Positions 15,109 to 23,439 of a DNA stretch of 30,448 bases are shown here, piece by piece (positions within the stretch are counted from its first letter, which is position 1; each line of letters opens with the position of its first letter). A program made the position numbers and the translations under genes. The stretch lies in the NCBI GenBank assembly GCA_964372215.1, contig CAYJQC010000043.1, forward strand, positions 1 to 30,448. The letters are read 5' to 3'. The notes below the pieces were generated by a model, which was not told the DNA's origin, searched no databases, and saw only the letters and a list, made by a program, of their open reading frames with translations. This DNA comes from DAIMFL01 sp964372215 (GTDB taxonomy: Bacteria > Pseudomonadota > Alphaproteobacteria > Dongiales > Dongiaceae).

Positions 15109-16014
15109 ATGTCTGAGAACGACACGGCCAAGGGCCCTGGCGGGTCGGCCAACGGCACCCCATGGGGTGTCAACTCCGAGTATGGCCGCCTGCACGACGT
15201 GCTGCTGTGCGAGCCGGTCAACTTCAAGTGGCTGCCGACCAGCTCGATCTCCAAGGCGACTCTGCGGTCGGGCGCCAAGTACGACCACCAGCTCGCCATG
15301 CGGCAGCACCGCGAGATGGTCCAGGCCTACGAGGAGGGCGGCGTCACCGTCCACTACCTGGCGCCGGACGAGGCCCTGCCCTATCAGGTCTATGCCCGCG
15401 ATTCGAGCTTCATGACGCCCTATGGCGCCGTCGTCACCCAGATGCACCAATGGTGGCGCCGCGGCGAGTACGCGCCGGTCATCCGCTTCTATCAGTCGCG
15501 GGGCATCCCGATCTTCAACATGATCACCGCCTCGGCGTTCGAGGGCGGCGATTTCGACGTTATCGAGCCGAACACCGTGCTGATCGGCTTCTGCGGCGAG
15601 CGCACACAGGAACCGGCGGCCCAGCAGGTCAGGAGCTGGCTCGAGCCCAAGGGCTGGGAAGTGAAGCTCGCGCCGATCGCCGAGCACTACGTTCATATCG
15701 ACCTGATGGTCTGCATGCTGGCGCCGAAGCTGGCGGCGGTCTGCCCGGATACCACCGAGGACTGGGTGCTCGACTGGCTCAGGTCCAAGAAGATCGAGCT
15801 GGTGCCGGTGGACTATCGCGACACCATGGATCTCGGCTGCAACGTCATGTCCCTGGGCGACGGCAAGATCATCTCCACCGCCAAGTCCAAGGCGCTCAAC
15901 AAGACGCTGCGGGCCGCCGGCTTCACCGTCTATGATCCTGACATGACGATGTTCACCATGGGTGGGGGCGGCGTGCATTGCATGGCTCAGGCGCTGCGGC
16001 GCGATCCGGCATGA
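15109..16014 (+). CDS. DDAH/arginine deiminase family amidinohydrolase
   Basis: A 301-residue member of the guanidino-group modifying (pentein) superfamily, closest in layout to dimethylarginine dimethylaminohydrolases and related deiminases. These attack a guanidinium carbon through a Cys and give a ureido product plus an amine or ammonia. Active-site segments in order: YARDSSFM (Arg97, Asp98), EGGDFDV (Glu145, Asp148), VHIDLMV (His196), LGCNVMSLG, and GGGGVHCM with the expected nucleophile Cys291. The length suits DDAH-like enzymes better than true arginine deiminase (about 400) or agmatine deiminase (about 365). ATG at 15109 follows GGGAG. It is divergent from the LysR gene and 40 bases before the ABC ATPase gene, so substrate uptake and cleavage look co-regulated. 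The exact substrate is unknown. Confidence 0.85.
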   Translation: MSENDTAKGPGGSANGTPWGVNSEYGRLHDVLLCEPVNFKWLPTSSISKATLRSGAKYDHQLAMRQHREMVQAYEEGGVTVHYLAPDEALPYQVYARDSSFMTPYGAVVTQMHQWWRRGEYAPVIRFYQSRGIPIFNMITASAFEGGDFDVIEPNTVLIGFCGERTQEPAAQQVRSWLEPKGWEVKLAPIAEHYVHIDLMVCMLAPKLAAVCPDTTEDWVLDWLRSKKIELVPVDYRDTMDLGCNVMSLGDGKIISTAKSKALNKTLRAAGFTVYDPDMTMFTMGGGGVHCMAQALRRDPA

Positions 16015-16054
16015 CCGTATCTCGACGGTCCGAGCGGGTGCGACGACAGCGCCG

Positions 16055-17197
16055 ATGACGGTGACGGGCGCTAGGCCCGCAGTTACGTCGCCGCAGCCAG
16101 CCGCGGCCGCGGTGGCGCGCGGCTTGGCGTTTCGTGGCATCTCCAAGCATTACGGCCAGGTACGGGCGGTCGACGCCGTCGATCTCGAGGTCGCGCGCGG
16201 CGAGTTCCTGACCCTGCTCGGCCCCTCCGGCTCCGGCAAGACCACCATGCTGATGATGATCGCCGGTTTCGTCACCCCAACCGCGGGCGACATTCTGCTG
16301 GACGGGCGGCAGATCACCGCCTTGCCGCCGGAACGGCGGAACTTCGGCATGGTGTTCCAGGGCTATGCCCTGTTCCCCCATCTCTCGGTGTTCGACAACG
16401 TCGCCTTCCCCCTGAAGGTGCGCCGCCGCCCGGCCGAGGAGATCCGCCGCGAGGTCGGCCGCACCCTCGACCTGGTGCAGCTCGGCGGCCTGGCCGAGCG
16501 CATGCCGCGCCAGCTCTCGGGTGGCCAGCAGCAGCGCGTCGCCCTGGCCCGCGCCCTGGTGTTCACCCCCGACGTGCTGCTGCTCGACGAGCCCCTGGGG
16601 GCGCTCGACCGCAAGCTCCGCACCGAGGTCCAGATCGAGCTCAAGCAGCTGCACGCGCAGATCGGCACCACCTTCGTCTACGTCACCCACGACCAGGAGG
16701 AGGCGCTGTCGATGTCGGACCGCGTCGCCATCGTGCGCGACGGACGCTTCGTCCAGACCGGCAGCCCGGGCGAGTTGTACGAGCGACCGGCGACCCGCTT
16801 CGTCGCTGGGTTCCTGGGCGAGAGCAACTTCCTCGCCGGCCGGGTCAGCGGTGGCGACGCCGCCGGCTTCGTCTACGCTGGCGGCGGCGAAAGCTTCCGC
16901 CAGGCGCTCCATGGCGGCGCGGTGCCGCGCGCCGGCAGCGAGGTCCTGCTCGCCATGCGCCCGGAGAAGGTCTCGATCGGGATCGCGCCGCCGGCCGACG
17001 CGGAGAACCGGGTCGCCGGCCGGGTGTCGAGCTGGAACTATTTCGGCAGCGACTTCCACTTCACCGTGGAGACCGCGAGCCTGGGCCGGCTGGCGGTGCG
17101 CTGCCCGGCCTGGCGCATCCAGCTCGACCCGCAGGACGGCATGGAGGTGTGGCTGGGCTGGGACGCCGACGCCGCCGTCGTCGTGAGCGACGACTGA
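16055..17197 (+). CDS. ABC transporter ATP-binding protein (PotA-like)
   Basis: A 380-residue ATPase of the spermidine/putrescine/iron-type importer class. It has Walker A GPSGSGKT (56-63), the Q-loop in FQGYALFPHL, the signature LSGGQQQR (154-161), Walker B VLLLDEP (174-180), the D-loop and switch His212 (THDQEEAL), and a C-terminal TOBE-like regulatory domain (about 290-375; MRPEKVSIG marks its start). ATG at 16055 is chosen; in-frame codons before it overlap the amidinohydrolase gene. Its binding protein and permeases are encoded 1.5 kb downstream, beyond an oppositely oriented Rid gene. An importer split in this way is unusual, but no other ATPase is present to serve them. Confidence 0.9.
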   Translation: MTVTGARPAVTSPQPAAAAVARGLAFRGISKHYGQVRAVDAVDLEVARGEFLTLLGPSGSGKTTMLMMIAGFVTPTAGDILLDGRQITALPPERRNFGMVFQGYALFPHLSVFDNVAFPLKVRRRPAEEIRREVGRTLDLVQLGGLAERMPRQLSGGQQQRVALARALVFTPDVLLLDEPLGALDRKLRTEVQIELKQLHAQIGTTFVYVTHDQEEALSMSDRVAIVRDGRFVQTGSPGELYERPATRFVAGFLGESNFLAGRVSGGDAAGFVYAGGGESFRQALHGGAVPRAGSEVLLAMRPEKVSIGIAPPADAENRVAGRVSSWNYFGSDFHFTVETASLGRLAVRCPAWRIQLDPQDGMEVWLGWDADAAVVVSDD

Positions 17198-17227
17198 GCC
17201 CGCGGTGCCCGGATGATCGCCCCCGCC

Positions 17228-18460
17228 CTACCCGGCCTCCCGCTCCTGCATCGCCATCACCTCGATCTCGATCACCATGCCGTCATAGGCGAGATAGGGC
17301 ATGGGAATGCCGGTGGTCGCCGGGCCGGGATCGCGGAACGCCGCCGAGCGGATCGCCAGATTGTCGTGCAGCCGGCCGGCCGAGGCGCCGCCCTCATAGA
17401 AACTGGTCACCTTGACCACGTCGTCGAGCCCGGCGCCGAACCCGGCCAGCACCTTGGCGATGTTGTCGAGCGCCAGCCGGGTCTGGGCCACCAGGTCGTC
17501 GGGCGCGATGACCTCGCCCCGCGGCGTCAGCGCGACCTGGCCGCCGACGAAGATCAGCTCGCCGCACTTGATGCCGTGCTTGTAGGGCAGGTGGATCGGC
17601 CAGTCCCAGTGGTCCGCCGGCCAGACATGGCGGCGCGGCAGGCGCCGCCCGTCGCAGCCGCGCATGGCGATCACCTCGGAACGCGCAACCACGCCGGGGA
17701 CCGCGTGGCGCGGCACCGGCATGCCGGTGGCCGCCGGCCCGGGCTCGGCGAAGTAGCGCGCCCGCACCCTGGCCGCCGCCTCCCAATCCTCGAACACGCC
17801 GCCGCCGACATAGTAGTTGTTGATCTTGACGGCATCGTCGTGGTCGGCGCCAAAGCCGGCCAGGACCGTGGCCAGGCGCTCCATCACGATCTCGCTCTGG
17901 CGCACGATGTCGCCGGGCGCCATGGCCTTGCCGGCGCCGTCGAGCGCGCTCTGGCCGGCGGTGAAGATCATCTCGCCGCAGCGCAGCCCGTCCGGGAACG
18001 GCCCCGGGCCGAACGGCGAACTGGCCTCGCGCGCGAGCCGGCGCCCGTCGGCGCCGCGCATGGCGACCGCCTCGATCTCCACCACCATGCCGGGATAGGC
18101 GAGCGCCGGCAGCGGCACCGCCGTCATCACCGGGAGCGTGGTACCGGCCGCCAACAGCCGTGCGATCTCGGCCAGGAAGCCGGCCTCGTCGACGCTGCCG
18201 TCGTTCTCGTAGAAGGCGATCAGCTTGACCAGGTCGGCGAAGTCGGCCCCGACGCTCGCCAGCGCCCGGCCGAGATGGGCCATCGCCGCCGCGCTCTGGG
18301 CAGTGCGGTCGCCGGGATGGCGGACTTGGCCGGCACTGTCGAGGTCGACCTGGCCACCGACGAAGATCATCTCGCCGCAGCGCAGGGCGTGCTTGTGGGT
18401 CACCGGGATCGGCCAGTTCCAGTGGCCTTCCGGCCAGCCATGTCTGCGCATCGGTGCCAT
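17228..18460 (-). CDS. Protein of three tandem RidA (YjgF/YER057c/UK114) domains
   Basis: A 410-residue protein made of three complete RidA-fold repeats: about 24-135 (LRCGEMIFVGGQ ... VVEIEAVAMRG), 155-267 (LRCGEMIFTAGQ ... RSEVIAMRG) and 295-405 (IKCGELIFVGGQ ... VIEIEVMAMQ). Repeats 1 and 3 are preceded by a W-P-x-x-H-W-x-W-P-I motif that repeat 2 lacks. Single RidA proteins (about 130 aa) are homotrimers with active sites between subunits, so this could fold as a one-chain trimer (inference). The arginine that marks imine-deaminating RidA (Arg105 in E. coli) appears replaced in all three (Met, Ala or Thr by eye), which argues for a non-RidA Rid subfamily with another activity. ATG at 18460 has AAGGA 9 bases upstream; 18469 is also possible. 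It is oriented against its neighbours, between the ATPase and binding-protein genes. Confidence 0.87.
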   Translation of the reverse strand: MAPMRRHGWPEGHWNWPIPVTHKHALRCGEMIFVGGQVDLDSAGQVRHPGDRTAQSAAAMAHLGRALASVGADFADLVKLIAFYENDGSVDEAGFLAEIARLLAAGTTLPVMTAVPLPALAYPGMVVEIEAVAMRGADGRRLAREASSPFGPGPFPDGLRCGEMIFTAGQSALDGAGKAMAPGDIVRQSEIVMERLATVLAGFGADHDDAVKINNYYVGGGVFEDWEAAARVRARYFAEPGPAATGMPVPRHAVPGVVARSEVIAMRGCDGRRLPRRHVWPADHWDWPIHLPYKHGIKCGELIFVGGQVALTPRGEVIAPDDLVAQTRLALDNIAKVLAGFGAGLDDVVKVTSFYEGGASAGRLHDNLAIRSAAFRDPGPATTGIPMPYLAYDGMVIEIEVMAMQEREAG

Positions 18461-18654
18461 CGCATCCATTCCTTTCCGCCCGGGGGCCCCGCCCGGCGGA
18501 GCCACCGTGGCGGCCCGAACCCGCGGGTGCTAGCATTTTCCCGTCGCAGCCGGAGGCAACGGTACGCGGCCCCACGGGAAGCACCGAGGATAACCAGAAA
18601 CTCCGGCCAACGTCTCTTGCGCGTTATGCGCGCGATGCAATTTTGGGAGGATTC

Positions 18655-19770
18655 ATGAGCGCCAAGCATTTCCAACGGGACTGCGTCGAGATCGCCATCG
18701 CCGAGATGAAGGCGGGGCACCTGTCGCGCCGCAGCTTCCTGGGGGCGAGCGCCCTGGTGGGGGCCAGCCCGCTGCTGCTGTCGGCCGGCGGCGCCCTTGC
18801 CGCCGACAAGCCGGAACAAGTGGTTCACGCCAACTGGGGCGGCGACGCCGTCACCTGCACCCAGAACAACTACGGCGCCGCGTTCGAGAAGGAATACGGC
18901 GTCAAGGTGCTGGTCGACGGGTCCGGCCCGCTCGAGGGCAACATCAAGGCCATGGTCGACGCCGGCAACGTCACCTGGGACTGCTGCGATGCCGACTTCT
19001 TCACCATCCTGCGGCTGTCGCAGACCAATGAGCTGGAAAAGATCGACTACTCGATCGTCGACAAGGCCGGCTATACCGCGCCTTACACCCACGAGTACGG
19101 CGTGCTCGGCTACTGGTACAGCTACGTCATGGCCTGGGACACCGAGAAGGTCGGCCCCGACGCGCCGACCTGGGCCGACTTCTTCGACGTCGAGAAGATC
19201 CCCGGCAAGCGCACCATGTACAAATGGATGAACGGCGCGCCGGAGGCGGCGCTGCTGGCCGACGGCGTGCCGCCGGATCAGATCTACCCGCTCGACCTCG
19301 ATCGCGCCTTCGCCAAGATCGAGAGCATCAAGGACCACATCATCTTCTGGGACTCCGGGGCCGCCAGCCAGCAGATGTTCCTCGACGGCGAAGTGGTCAT
19401 GGGCAACATCTGGCAGACCCGCGCCGACCTGTTGAAGCGCGACAGCGCCGGCCGGGTCAACTGGACCTTCGATGGCGGCAACGCCGCACCGGCCGCCTGG
19501 ATCATCCCGAAAGGCAATCCGGCGGGCGCGGAATGGGCCAACCGCTGGCTCGCCAACATGCAGAATCCCGAGATGCAGGTCGAAGTCATGCGCTGCTTCG
19601 GCCAGGGCCCGGCCAATCCGGCGGCATACGGGTTGATGAGCGACGACGAACGGGCGCGGACACCGGGCACGCCGGAGAACCTGGCGAAGATGGTGCAGAT
19701 CGATTCGGAGTATTTCGCCGAGCATTACGACGACGCGCTGAACGGCTTCCTCGACATGATCTCGGCCTGA
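18655..19770 (+). CDS. ABC transporter substrate-binding protein (PotD-like), Tat-exported
   Basis: A 371-residue extracellular solute-binding protein of the spermidine/putrescine type. The N-terminus carries a twin-arginine signal, SRRSFLG (24-30), a hydrophobic core, and a likely cleavage site after ALA near residue 49. The mature part begins with the family pattern VVHANWGGDAVTCTQNNYGAAFEKEYGVKVLVDGSG and has VTWDCCDAD, an acidic site often seen in polyamine-type binders. Tat export implies that it is folded before export. ATG at 18655 follows GGGAGG 4 bases upstream. It should deliver its ligand to the two permeases encoded next. It starts a transcription unit divergent from the triple-Rid gene, so a promoter should lie in 18461-18654. 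The ligand may be a guanidino or polyamine-like compound (inference from neighbours). Confidence 0.9.
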   Translation: MSAKHFQRDCVEIAIAEMKAGHLSRRSFLGASALVGASPLLLSAGGALAADKPEQVVHANWGGDAVTCTQNNYGAAFEKEYGVKVLVDGSGPLEGNIKAMVDAGNVTWDCCDADFFTILRLSQTNELEKIDYSIVDKAGYTAPYTHEYGVLGYWYSYVMAWDTEKVGPDAPTWADFFDVEKIPGKRTMYKWMNGAPEAALLADGVPPDQIYPLDLDRAFAKIESIKDHIIFWDSGAASQQMFLDGEVVMGNIWQTRADLLKRDSAGRVNWTFDGGNAAPAAWIIPKGNPAGAEWANRWLANMQNPEMQVEVMRCFGQGPANPAAYGLMSDDERARTPGTPENLAKMVQIDSEYFAEHYDDALNGFLDMISA

Positions 19771-19807
19771 CCGGCCGAACGCGTCAGAGAACGTCGGCGA
19801 CCTGACG

Positions 19808-20689
19808 ATGAGCGGCGGGACGGCCGTCCTGGAAGGCAGCGGTCCGCGGGGAAGCACAGCCCCGCGGATCAACCCCTACTGGGCGCTCGCCCTGCCGCTC
19901 GTGCTTTTCCTGCTGGTGCTCTACATCTATCCGATCGGCCAGGTGCTGTGGATCAGCTTCAGCGATCCCAGCCCCGGGCTGCAGAACTACGAGCGACTGT
20001 TCAACAACGCCGGCATCCAGCGGATGCTGGCGAACACAATCAAGATTTGCATCGGCACCACGGCGCTCAGCCTTGTCTTCGGCTATCTCATTGCCTACGC
20101 GATGGTCCATGTGACCGAGCGCCATCGCATGTGGATCCTGATGTTCGTGCTGGTGCCGTTCTGGGTGTCGGTGCTGGCGCGCGCCTTTTCCTGGGTGGTG
20201 CTGCTGCACGACAACGGCATCCTCAACCGCGCGCTGCTCGACGCCGGGATCATCGGCGAGCCAGTGCATCTCGTGCGAAATCAGATCGGCGTGATGATCG
20301 GCATGACCCACTACATGATCCCCTATGCCGTGCTGCCGCTCTACGCCGCCATGCGCGGCATCGACTTGCGCCTGGTGCAGGCGGCGCGCGGGCTCGGCGC
20401 CGGGCCGGTCGAATCCTTCCTGCGGGTCTACCTGCCATTGAGCCTGCCCGGCATCGCCGGCGCCGGGGTGCTGGTGTTCATCCTGACCCTCGGCTTCTTC
20501 GTCACCCCCTCGATCCTCGGCGGCGGCAAGACCGTGATGATTGCCGAATATGTCAGCATCCAGATCCTGCAGACCGTGCGCTGGGGCATCGGCTCGATGC
20601 TCGCCGTCGTGCTCCTGCTGCTGGTGTTTCTGCTGCTCGGCGTGATGTCGCGGGTGATCGACCTGCGCGCCATGTTCGGCGCGAAGTGA
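19808..20689 (+). CDS. ABC transporter permease (PotB-like)
   Basis: A 293-residue inner-membrane permease with about six helices. An N-terminal helix (about 22-45, WALALPLVLFLLVLYIYPIGQVLW) is followed by the BPD transporter domain. The EAA loop that docks the ATPase is seen as VQAARGLGAGPVESFLRVYLPLSLPGI (about 193-219). It pairs with the next permease to form the channel of the polyamine-type importer. ATG at 19808 is 38 bases after the binding-protein stop and lacks a strong ribosome-binding site. Its stop overlaps the start of a 19-codon micro-frame that bridges to the next permease gene. Confidence 0.92.
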   Translation: MSGGTAVLEGSGPRGSTAPRINPYWALALPLVLFLLVLYIYPIGQVLWISFSDPSPGLQNYERLFNNAGIQRMLANTIKICIGTTALSLVFGYLIAYAMVHVTERHRMWILMFVLVPFWVSVLARAFSWVVLLHDNGILNRALLDAGIIGEPVHLVRNQIGVMIGMTHYMIPYAVLPLYAAMRGIDLRLVQAARGLGAGPVESFLRVYLPLSLPGIAGAGVLVFILTLGFFVTPSILGGGKTVMIAEYVSIQILQTVRWGIGSMLAVVLLLLVFLLLGVMSRVIDLRAMFGAK

Positions 20690-20748
20690 TGGCGCCCTAC
20701 GTGAAGGCGGCCTGCGTGAAGGCGCCCAGCATGAAAGCGGCCGGGTGA
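20689..20748 (+). other. 19-codon bridging micro-frame made of a 15-base triplication
   Basis: An ATG overlaps the upstream permease stop (TGATG at 20687-20691). The frame has 19 sense codons, and its TGA (20746-20748) overlaps the next permease's ATG at 20748. Its body is three degenerate 15-base copies (from about 20698 to 20742), each reading roughly x-V/M-K-A-A/P. It may couple translation of the two permeases, or simply be a small tandem expansion. No evidence that the peptide itself matters. Confidence 0.45.
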
Positions 20749-21557
20749 TGGACGAGCGCACCGGCTGGCGCTTCGGCGTCGTCCTCGCCCTGGCCTGGGC
20801 GGCGCTGCTGTTCCTGTTGCTGCCGATCTTCGTCTCGGCGCCGATCTCGCTGACCCCCGAGCGGTTCCTGACCCTGCCCAAGGACGACATCACCTGGGGC
20901 AACTACGTCAACCTGTTCACCAACCCGAAATGGACCTCGAGCATCGGCCAGAGCCTGCTGATCGCGGTCTGCTCGACCGTGCTGGCGACCACGCTCGGCA
21001 CGCTCTGCGCCATCGGCATCTGGCGGATCGCCAGCCGCAGCTCGGAGCTGGTGCGCGGCTTCGTGCTGCTGCCGATGATCGTGCCGAGCATCGTCTCGGC
21101 GCTCGCCTTCTACCGCATCTTCGTCGAGCTTCGGCTGCTCGACACCTATGTCGGCGTCATCCTGGCCCACGCCGTGCTGTCGGTGCCCTATGTCGTGATC
21201 ACCGTCTCGACCTCGCTGGCCGGCTTCGACCTGCGGCTGGAACAGGCGGCGCGCAATCTCGGCGCCTCGCTCGGCCAGACCCTGCGCTATGTGATCCTGC
21301 CCTGCATCGCGCCCGGCGTGCTGTCGGGCGCGGTGTTCGCCTTCATCCAGTCCTGGGACGAGATCGTCGTCACCCTGTTCATCACCGGCCTTCGGGTGTT
21401 CACCCTGCCCCGGCGCATGTGGGACGGCATCCGCGAACAGGCCGACCCGACCATCGCCGCCTGCGCCACCACCTTGATCCTCATCACCATCGTGGTGATC
21501 GGCGGCCAGATGTGGCGGCGCGGCCGGCGCCTGCGCGCCGCCGGACGCCAGGGCTGA
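20748..21557 (+). CDS. ABC transporter permease (PotC-like)
   Basis: A 269-residue second permease of the importer, with about six helices. The first hydrophobic segment is WRFGVVLALAWAALLFLLLP, and the EAA loop is EQAARNLGASLGQTLRYVILPCIAPGV (about 165-192). PotC-type permeases heterodimerise with PotB-type ones. The start is ATG at 20748; a GTG directly before it at 20745 adds one residue. It is joined to the upstream permease by a 19-codon micro-frame with overlapping start and stop codons at both ends. A REP-like palindromic element lies in the 220-base gap before the M20 amidohydrolase gene. Confidence 0.92.
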   Translation: MDERTGWRFGVVLALAWAALLFLLLPIFVSAPISLTPERFLTLPKDDITWGNYVNLFTNPKWTSSIGQSLLIAVCSTVLATTLGTLCAIGIWRIASRSSELVRGFVLLPMIVPSIVSALAFYRIFVELRLLDTYVGVILAHAVLSVPYVVITVSTSLAGFDLRLEQAARNLGASLGQTLRYVILPCIAPGVLSGAVFAFIQSWDEIVVTLFITGLRVFTLPRRMWDGIREQADPTIAACATTLILITIVVIGGQMWRRGRRLRAAGRQG

Positions 21558-21604
21558 GCGGCATGAATCGGAGTTCGAAGCCCACAGCGGCGGCACCGAC
21601 ATCG

Positions 21605-21734
21605 TGCGTTCTTCGAGACGGGACGCCCTGACAGGCGTCCCTCCTCAGGATGAGGAACAATCTTCGGGGCACAAAGAGTGCTCCTCATGCCGAGGAGGGC
21701 GCGTGTCCCGCGCGCGCCCGTCTCGAAGCACGCA
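21605..21734. repeat. REP/BIME-like imperfect palindromic element
   Basis: The outer arms at 21605-21622 and 21717-21734 match in 17 of 18 positions as inverted repeats. Inner arms (CCCTCCTCAGGATGAGG near 21638-21654 and its near complement near 21683-21699) match in about 15 of 17. The sequence style (CTTCGAGACGG ... CCTCAGGATGAGG) is that of dispersed intergenic palindromes in many alphaproteobacteria. It fills most of the gap between the second permease and the M20 gene. Confidence 0.75.
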
Positions 21735-21780
21735 CCCCATCGATCCAGCACCTGCCCGCTGGTACCGAGGAGATCGAGCA

Positions 21781-23406
21781 ATGGATGAAAGCAAGAGCAA
21801 CCCGGCGCCCCGCAACTGGGGCCCGGCCGCCATGACGCCGGCGAAGCAGACCGCCTTCGACTGGGTGGCGGCGCATGAATCCTGGCTCTCGGCCCGACAC
21901 CGGGAAGTCTGGGACTTCCATGAAACGGCGTGGCGCGAGTACCGCTCCGCCGCCTGGTACGTGAAGCTGCTGCGCGAACAGGGCTTCGAGGTCGAGGAAG
22001 CCACCGCCGGCATGCCGACCGCGTTCCGCGCCAGCTTCGGCACGGGCGGGCCGGTCATCGCCTCCTATGCCGAGTACGACGCGGTGCCCGGCAACAGCCA
22101 GGATCCCGTCCCCTACGAAAAGCCGCGCGATGGCGTCCACAAATACGCCGCCGGCCATACCGACCCCCATTCGGCGCTCGGAATCGGCGCGCTCGGCGGC
22201 GTTCTGGCCGCCAAGGCGGCGATGGAGAAGCACGGCCTGCGCGGCCGCCTCGTCTTCTTCGGCGAGCCGGCCGAGAAGGTCTGCGGCTCCAAGCCGGTGC
22301 ATGCGGCGCACGGATGCTACGACGGGCTGGACGCCGCCATCAGCTTCCACCCGGCCTTCACCACCGCCCATGCCAACACGGTGAACTGGGACACCCATTG
22401 CGGCTCGTACTGGAGCCGCATGTACACGTTCGAGTGCCCGCATCCCGAGGACTGGTCGACCATGGGCCTGTCGGAGGGCGCCTCGGCCCACACCACGGCG
22501 CGCGCGCCCGGCGCCATCGACGCGGTCTGCCTGATGTACATGACCGGCAAGATGACCAAGGAGGCGATGCTGCCCCATACCGGCACCTGGACCATCAACG
22601 AGGCGATCCTCGCCGCCGGCCAGGCCACCGCCGACAACCTGGCGCCCAATTTCAGCCAGATCCAGTATGCCAGCCGCTGCCCGACCCTGGAGATGCAGGA
22701 ACGCATCTATGGCGTGCTCGACGCCAACGCCGAGCACGTGGCGAAGCTCAGCCACTGCACCGTGCGCAAGGAATGGGTGACCAAGACCCGGCCCGGCCTG
22801 CCGAACCATGCCATTTCCACCCTCGCCTACGGCAACCTGGCGCTGGCCGGGGCGCCGCGCTGGGGCGAGGACGCCCGCGCGTTCGGTCGCGAGATCCAGA
22901 AGAACCTGGGGCTGGCGCCGATGGACGACCCGATCCACCCGGCGATGGCGAACCTGGTGACCCCGGCGGAGGACGAGGCGCGCATGCGGGCGATCCTGCC
23001 GCCCTGGCAGAAGAACTACACGTCGGACGACTACACCGACTACACGTGGCACTGCCCGACCGCGCGGCTCTATGTCGGGCGCTGCATGCTGGCCGCGGCC
23101 AAGCCGGGCTATGGCTATCCGACCTGGGTGTGGAACGCGCTCGGCGGCTACGCCCCGACCATCGACCCGACGATCTTCACCGCGGCGCGGGCGATCGGCG
23201 GCAGCCTGGTCGACCTGCTGAGCGACACCGCCGCGCTGGCGGCCGCCAAGGCCGAGTTCGCGGACCGCACCGGCGGCGGCATCGGCGGCAGCAAATGGGT
23301 CGGGCCGCTCTTGCCGAAGAACTTCCCGGCGCCGATCCACTACCGCTGGCCGGAATACGTCACCACGGCGCGCGGTACCGAATGGTGGATCCCGCAGGGG
23401 GCGTGA
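21781..23406 (+). CDS. M20 family amidohydrolase (AbgB-like)
   Basis: A 541-residue metallopeptidase-family enzyme resembling aminobenzoyl-glutamate utilisation protein B, which hydrolyses an amide bond with two metal ions. Probable metal and catalytic segments: DFHETAWREYRS (His47), ASYAEYDAVPGNSQ (94-107), AGHTDPHSALGIGALGG (His126, His130), FFGEPAEKVCGSKP (Glu162, Glu165), AISFHP (His190), and the late motif SDDYTDYTWHCPTA that corresponds to the AbgB S-T-D-V-G-D region. It lacks a signal peptide, so it is cytoplasmic. ATG at 21781 is used; upstream in-frame codons fall in the palindromic repeat. It follows the importer genes and is 33 bases before the ureohydrolase-fold gene, so it probably cleaves the imported compound or an intermediate. 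At 541 residues it is longer than AbgB (about 480). Confidence 0.85.
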   Translation: MDESKSNPAPRNWGPAAMTPAKQTAFDWVAAHESWLSARHREVWDFHETAWREYRSAAWYVKLLREQGFEVEEATAGMPTAFRASFGTGGPVIASYAEYDAVPGNSQDPVPYEKPRDGVHKYAAGHTDPHSALGIGALGGVLAAKAAMEKHGLRGRLVFFGEPAEKVCGSKPVHAAHGCYDGLDAAISFHPAFTTAHANTVNWDTHCGSYWSRMYTFECPHPEDWSTMGLSEGASAHTTARAPGAIDAVCLMYMTGKMTKEAMLPHTGTWTINEAILAAGQATADNLAPNFSQIQYASRCPTLEMQERIYGVLDANAEHVAKLSHCTVRKEWVTKTRPGLPNHAISTLAYGNLALAGAPRWGEDARAFGREIQKNLGLAPMDDPIHPAMANLVTPAEDEARMRAILPPWQKNYTSDDYTDYTWHCPTARLYVGRCMLAAAKPGYGYPTWVWNALGGYAPTIDPTIFTAARAIGGSLVDLLSDTAALAAAKAEFADRTGGGIGGSKWVGPLLPKNFPAPIHYRWPEYVTTARGTEWWIPQGA

Positions 23407-23439
23407 GGATCGCGCCGGCGGCTTCAACAGGAGAGACCG

